From: Rhabditoides inermis
Lineage: Eukaryota > Nematoda > Chromadorea > Rhabditida > Rhabditidae
Assembly (NCBI GenBank): GCA_963966185.1
Contig: CAWZYM010000123.1
Coordinates: 310,001 to 374,000 of the forward strand
DNA: 64,000 nucleotides
Direction: 5' to 3'
Shown: in pieces, positions 62,801 to 64,000 of the stretch
How positions within the stretch are numbered: the first letter of the stretch is position 1
Layout of the letters: each line of letters opens with the position of its first letter
Notes under the pieces: model-generated
Databases searched by the model: none
What the model saw: the letters and a program-made list of their open reading frames with translations, nothing else
What the model was told of the DNA's origin: nothing
Program-made: the position numbers and the translations under genes

Positions 62801-64000
62801 AGGGAAGGAGAGAAGGAGAGACGGAGAGACGGAGAGAACGAGAGAACGAGAGAACGAGAGAACGAGAGAACGAGAGAAAGAGAGAACGAGAGAAAGAGAG
62901 AAAAGAGAGAAAAGAGAGAACGAGAGAAAGAGAGAAAAGAGAGAAAGGGAGAAAGAGAGAACGAGAGAACGAGAGAACGAGAGAAAGAGAGAAAGGGATA
63001 ACGAGAGAACGAGAGAAAGAGAGAACGAGAGAAAGAGAGAACGAGAGAAAGAGAGAAGGAAAGAAGGAGGGAAGGAAGGAAGGAGGGAAGGAGAGGAGGA
63101 GAGGAGGAGAGAAGGGGAGAAGGAGAGAAGGAGGGAAGGAATGGGAGGAGAGAAGGAGGAAAGGAGAGGAGGAGAGAAGGAAAGAAGGAGAGAAGGAGGG
63201 AAGGAATGGAAGGAGAGAACGAGAGAACGAGAAAATATCGAATAAATTTGAAATGAAATTGATGAAATAATGAGAGAAGAACATGTTACATGTATGAAGA
63301 CGAGAGAGAAAATTTCTATGAAATTCAACAAAAGGACATATATTATCTTTTAAAAGTACTTCCGTAAAAAGTGTTGTTTGTGTTAACCTGATTCAAGAAA
63401 AGCGCATGCATATATTATTAATTTTCGAAAAATCAAATCGTAAACACCTGAACATGAAAACTAACACAAACTTGCTCTTTCAAAACGTTGAATAATTTTT
63501 GAATAATTAATGTTGAATAATTCCATGTTTTATTTTTTTGACATTTTTATACCTGAAACATTGAGTCAAACAACATCACGAATAACATTTTATTTTACTG
63601 ATAAACCATAAATAATAAACCGCAAAAAAACACTGAATAAACAAAACACTCGTATTATTCTGAATGTTACGTGTAACTATTCTATATTCGTTTGAAAGAG
63701 CAAGTTTGTGTTAGTTTTCATGTTCAGGTGTTTACGATTTGATTTTTCGAAAATTAATAATATATGCATGCGCTTTTCTTGAATCAGGTTAACACAAACA
63801 ACACTTTTTACGGAAGTACTTTTAAAAGATAATTTTGTTTAGCAGTCATATAACACCCAATCTTTTTTACCAATGGACGCAAAACAGGATGTGGCTCGCG
63901 AGATTCCAGATGATTAGACGAGTAGACGGTGTGAGTTGCACAGGTCGTGCGGTCCGCTGCACTTTGGCCCGTACCACTACGGCAGTCACTACTCGAACAG
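16727..64000 (+). CDS. LYST-like: LYST-like BEACH-domain protein, about 77 exons seen, 3' end outside window
   Basis: Giant scaffold protein of the BEACH family, which acts in lysosome-related organelle and vesicle trafficking. About 7.9 kb of coding sequence (about 2,600 residues) can be read in phase across the window: an alpha-helical N-terminal part, a lectin-like domain (26160-29041), a helical middle part, a PH-like domain (57031-57665) and the start of BEACH (57929-64000). BEACH motifs are [41 protein letters not shown] and [11 protein letters not shown]. The YRNL..P.AVQ and [11 protein letters not shown] forms fit LYST better than WDFY3, NBEA or FAN, though a WDFY-type protein is possible. 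The start at 16727 ([11 protein letters not shown]) is the first ATG after an acceptor-like site and may be internal. Introns hold a nested gene, satellite, MITEs and long purine tracts. Confidence 0.85.
16905..17164 (+). repeat. polypyrimidine tract in BEACH intron 1
   Basis: About 260 bases almost without purines on the plus strand, ending directly at the acceptor of exon 2. Confidence 0.9.
18541..19337 (+). repeat. compound CT / CTCTGT microsatellite with tripled superunit
   Basis: About 800 bases of pyrimidine-rich repeat form most of an intron. CTCTGT hexamer arrays alternate with CT arrays and a fixed non-repetitive block (containing CTTTCTTCCCTTTCGCTCTC) that recurs three times at about 18780, 19015 and 19268, giving a superunit of roughly 235-255 bp. 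Confidence 0.92.
20592..20776. mobile_element. 185-bp TA-flanked MITE (Tc1/mariner-like), copy 1
   Basis: Begins CAGTCCAGGG and ends CCCACCCACTG, flanked by TA on both sides (20590-20591, 20777-20778). The same 185 bp occurs at 22770-22954 with only one difference seen. TA target plus CAGT ends suggests a Tc1/mariner-type non-autonomous element. Confidence 0.8.
22171..22297 (+). repeat. GA-rich microsatellite
   Basis: GA/GGGA tract filling a short BEACH intron. Comparable tracts lie at 22582-22660 (CT) and 23249-23313 (GA). Confidence 0.9.
22770..22954. mobile_element. 185-bp TA-flanked MITE, copy 2
   Basis: Same length, orientation and ends as the copy at 20592; flanking TA at 22768-22769 and 22955-22956. 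Near identity indicates recent movement. Confidence 0.8.
24541..24743 (+). repeat. intronic duplication of a segment of about 50 bp
   Basis: A segment with CTGATT..TTTGTTACGCCTGAAACAG (about 24549-24590) recurs at about 24706-24743 with several changes, a spacing of about 155 bp. Confidence 0.55.
25284..25855. mobile_element. hAT-type MITE, 572 bp, with 8-bp target duplication
   Basis: Ends are TAGTGTTGGGCA and TGCCCAACACTA, perfectly inverted, and flanked by an exact duplication GTATTATG (25276-25283 and 25856-25863). The interior is built from short GGATTTTGGATTAATCC-like units in both orientations around a unique core (about 25500-25650), so it can fold extensively. No coding capacity. 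Confidence 0.92.
26586..26591 (-). terminator. polyadenylation signal of the nested gene
   Basis: AATAAA on the minus strand about 140 bases after the stop codon of the nested ETS-like gene. Confidence 0.45.
26730..27892 (-). CDS. nested divergent ETS-domain protein, paralogue of the gene at 936, 307 aa
   Basis: Exons on the minus strand: 27892-27760, 27706-27549, 27503-27385, 27341-27152, 27104-26910, 26858-26730; all in phase. It lies wholly inside a BEACH-gene intron (26505-28330), antisense to it. Introns 1-3 fall at the same codon positions and phases as in the first gene, and exon 3 is the same length (119 bp). ETS-like region: [19 protein letters not shown], then FELEWNSRQ, then [11 protein letters not shown] in the recognition helix (first Arg kept, second replaced by Ser), then GRYTFFPG. 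A Pro/Tyr/Gln-rich middle and a tail with [13 protein letters not shown] and DEEVFAFLH match the paralogue. It lacks the extra glutamine/tyrosine repeat exons of the first gene. An upstream in-frame ATG (28078) is less likely, since the 27892 start mirrors the paralogue. Confidence 0.78.
29042..30131 (+). other. 1.1-kb BEACH intron with diverged direct repeats
   Basis: Two old copies of a segment of about 90 bp (about 29180-29260 and 29470-29560), sharing GAGAAACAA, CTTTCCGA and TTTCATGAAG, lie about 290 bp apart. No gene or element ends are recognised elsewhere in the intron. Confidence 0.4.
31140..31269 (+). repeat. CT microsatellite with 60-bp superunit
   Basis: CT tract in which a segment of about 60 bp (CCCTCTCTCTCTCCCCTCTC with flanking CT) is repeated in tandem twice. 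Confidence 0.9.
31580..31603 (-). ncRNA. hammerhead-ribozyme-like core, possible Penelope-type element remnant
   Basis: The minus strand reads CTGATGA, then a small stem GGC-CTAGT-GCC, then GAAAC, the arrangement of the hammerhead catalytic core. One extra A lies between CTGATGA and the stem. Such cores are known in the terminal repeats of Penelope-like retroelements and in retrozymes. I could not define stems I and III or the cleavage site, and no reverse transcriptase is present, so activity is not claimed. Confidence 0.35.
32105..47100. repeat. satellite array, about 64 monomers of 229-236 bp, in one BEACH intron
   Basis: The intron between coding exons ending at 31815 and starting at 47106 consists almost entirely of head-to-tail monomers. 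Length differences come mainly from the number of 6-bp CAGACA units (229 against 235/236 bp). Each monomer has a perfect hairpin CCTCGC-TGAAT-GCGAGG, and some carry a tandem duplication of about 36 bp around it. Neighbouring monomers are almost identical and form higher-order units (periods 979 and 1859 bp). One monomer near 34430-34479 has an expanded CA tract. The array stops at the acceptor TTTGCAG at 47105. The monomer count is length divided by period. Confidence 0.95.
47228..47345 (+). repeat. 41-bp minisatellite, three units
   Basis: Units containing GATTACGGTAGGAGAATGAT and CTGCTTCGTT repeat in tandem in the intron after exon 47106-47220. Two more units lie in another intron at about 48147-48220. 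Confidence 0.75.
47482..48050 (+). other. BEACH intron without recognised gene
   Basis: Contains a short CG-rich patch (about 47770-47900) that resembles mobile-element relics, but no ends or duplications are seen. Confidence 0.4.
48147..48220 (+). repeat. 41-bp minisatellite, two further units
   Basis: Same unit as at 47228-47345, in a different intron of the same gene. Confidence 0.65.
49168..49221 (+). repeat. (ACTC)n microsatellite
   Basis: About 13 perfect tetranucleotide units in a short intron. Confidence 0.95.
49496..49885 (-). mobile_element. Helitron-like element, family 2 copy A
   Basis: About 390 bp match, in opposite orientation, the segment 55555-55944, including GTAAACACGTTTAGTGGCAAAG-like and GGCGGAGCTTACGTGATGC-like blocks and CATACTCATAGG. 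On the minus strand it ends in a GC-rich near-palindrome (GGGCGCCGCTGCGCGCCGCC) followed by CTAA and then T, where similarity to the other copy ends. Confidence 0.55.
50111..50517. mobile_element. foldback MITE, copy FB2
   Basis: Inverted arms at about 50138-50268 and 50392-50517, nearly perfect complements, with family core TTCAACAAAAGCACATGCAT and a spacer of about 120 bp. The outer 25 bp of the right arm are missing. The right end lies about 30 bases from the next exon. Confidence 0.85.
54161..54596. mobile_element. foldback MITE, copy FB3
   Basis: Arms at about 54161-54290 and 54440-54564 are inverted copies. Core and boundaries are as in FB2, but the arms share private differences (for example an ATATTTTTTTCTTCGC-type stretch in both) not found in FB2. 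Confidence 0.85.
54888..55140 (+). repeat. imperfect CT-rich tract
   Basis: About 250 bases of CT, CTTT and CTAT units inside a BEACH intron, adjoining the Helitron-like copy. Confidence 0.85.
55555..55944 (+). mobile_element. Helitron-like element, family 2 copy B
   Basis: Counterpart of 49496-49885 in inverted orientation. It ends in the GC palindrome at 55919-55940 followed by CTAA (55941-55944) and host T. The 5' boundary is approximate; looser similarity may extend further upstream. Confidence 0.55.
56082..57665 (+). other. BEACH gene exons 65-73, including the PH-like domain
   Basis: Exons 56082-56147, 56219-56296, 56450-56572, 56659-56802, 56868-56929, 57031-57099, 57194-57289, 57392-57441 and 57564-57665. 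From [12 protein letters not shown] through [21 protein letters not shown] and [21 protein letters not shown], the strand pattern matches the PH-like domain that packs against BEACH in this family. GA microsatellites fill most of the introns (56150-56212, 56590-56625, 57100-57175, 57445-57535). Confidence 0.7.
58362..59742. mobile_element. 1.4-kb palindromic (foldback) element
   Basis: Left arm from 58362 (ACACCGTCTCTGTAAGAATC) and right arm ending at 59742 are inverted copies of about 600 bp, meeting around 59140. The interior contains a direct subrepeat of about 165 bp (with ATCCAGACGGTTG at about 58786, 58951 and 59114). No protein-coding capacity. It occupies the intron between two BEACH exons. 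Confidence 0.88.
60012..60345 (-). mobile_element. Helitron-like element, family 1 copy 2
   Basis: Inverted counterpart of 6540-6794. On the minus strand it ends in the same hairpin followed by CTAA and host T. A block of about 80 bp containing a (GTGG)n tract (60244-60268) is present here but not in copy 1. The distal boundary is approximate. Confidence 0.5.
60396..63235 (+). repeat. polypurine GAGA/AACGAGAG array, 2.8 kb
   Basis: Almost pure purine on the plus strand, built from 8-base units of type GAGAAAGA, GAGAACGA and GGAGGGAA. A block of about 790 bp occurs twice in tandem (about 60590-61380 and 61385-62170), with matching rare variants such as AGATATAAAAAG and GATATAACGAGAG. It lies in the last complete BEACH intron of the window. 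Confidence 0.95.
63311..63833. mobile_element. foldback MITE, copy FB4
   Basis: Arms at about 63331-63485 and 63690-63830 are inverted complements, with family core TTCAAGAAAAGCGCATGCAT and GTACTTCCGTAAA; the spacer of about 200 bp is AT-rich. It ends about 110 bases before the last exon. Confidence 0.82.

Larger units (their letters stand above)
57929..64000 (+). other. BEACH gene exons 74-77: start of the BEACH domain
   Basis: Exons 57929-58050, 58144-58271, 59811-59910 and 63941-64000 (open at the window edge). They read [19 protein letters not shown], then [30 protein letters not shown] and [12 protein letters not shown]. The substrate-like groove residues of BEACH lie in this first part; the rest of BEACH and the expected WD40 repeats are beyond the window. 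Two of these exons use acceptors ending GAG rather than CAG. Confidence 0.85.

Noticed and set aside
61184..63331. Open frame of 715 codons rich in Leu-Ser-Phe on the minus strand, and one of 347 codons at 60277-61320
   Set aside because: They are translations of the purine repeat array; open in several frames on both strands, with no non-repetitive sequence, start context or splice structure.

Overview
The window is nuclear DNA of an invertebrate, most likely a nematode that is not close to Caenorhabditis. Genes are split into many short exons with GT..AG introns of about 50-300 bp. One gene encodes a secreted protein with three nematode-type ET-like cysteine modules, another a serpentine-type seven-TM receptor, and another the 3' part of a class-3 lipase of the kind abundant in nematodes. 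CT/GA microsatellites fill many introns. Genus cannot be told from the sequence.

Layout. 1-935: repeat relics. 936-2884 (+): a divergent ETS-domain gene. 3539-5897 (-): a multi-ET-module secreted protein, 5' end not found, with decayed copies of its last coding segment behind it. 5950-6950: three mobile-element relics. 7776-10314 (+): a 7TM receptor carrying a hAT-type MITE in an intron. 10681-11772 (-): a small secreted protein of unknown function. 12601-13113 (+): a 5'-truncated lipase. 13312-15576 (-): mitochondrial complex I subunit NDUFS2. 16727-64000 (+, running off the end): one very large BEACH-domain gene, best matched by LYST (lysosomal trafficking regulator), of which I can place about 77 exons and about 2,600 residues, stopping inside the BEACH domain.

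The introns of the BEACH gene hold most of the unusual material: a nested antisense paralogue of the ETS-like gene (26730-27892); a roughly 15-kb satellite array of about 230-bp monomers with higher-order repeats, making up almost all of one intron; a 1.4-kb palindrome; a 2.8-kb polypurine array; twin 185-bp TA-flanked MITEs; a hAT MITE with a perfect 8-bp target duplication; four foldback elements window-wide; and pairs of Helitron-like elements ending in GC-rich hairpins.

Functionally the genes are mixed: organelle metabolism (NDUFS2), vesicle/lysosome trafficking (BEACH protein), chemosensation (7TM), secretion (ET-module protein, 134-aa protein), and a pair of putative transcription factors. 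There is no operon-like logic. NDUFS2 and the BEACH gene are divergent and share an intergenic region of about 1.1 kb. All exon boundaries were read by eye from splice signals and phase; no alignment or expression data were available.
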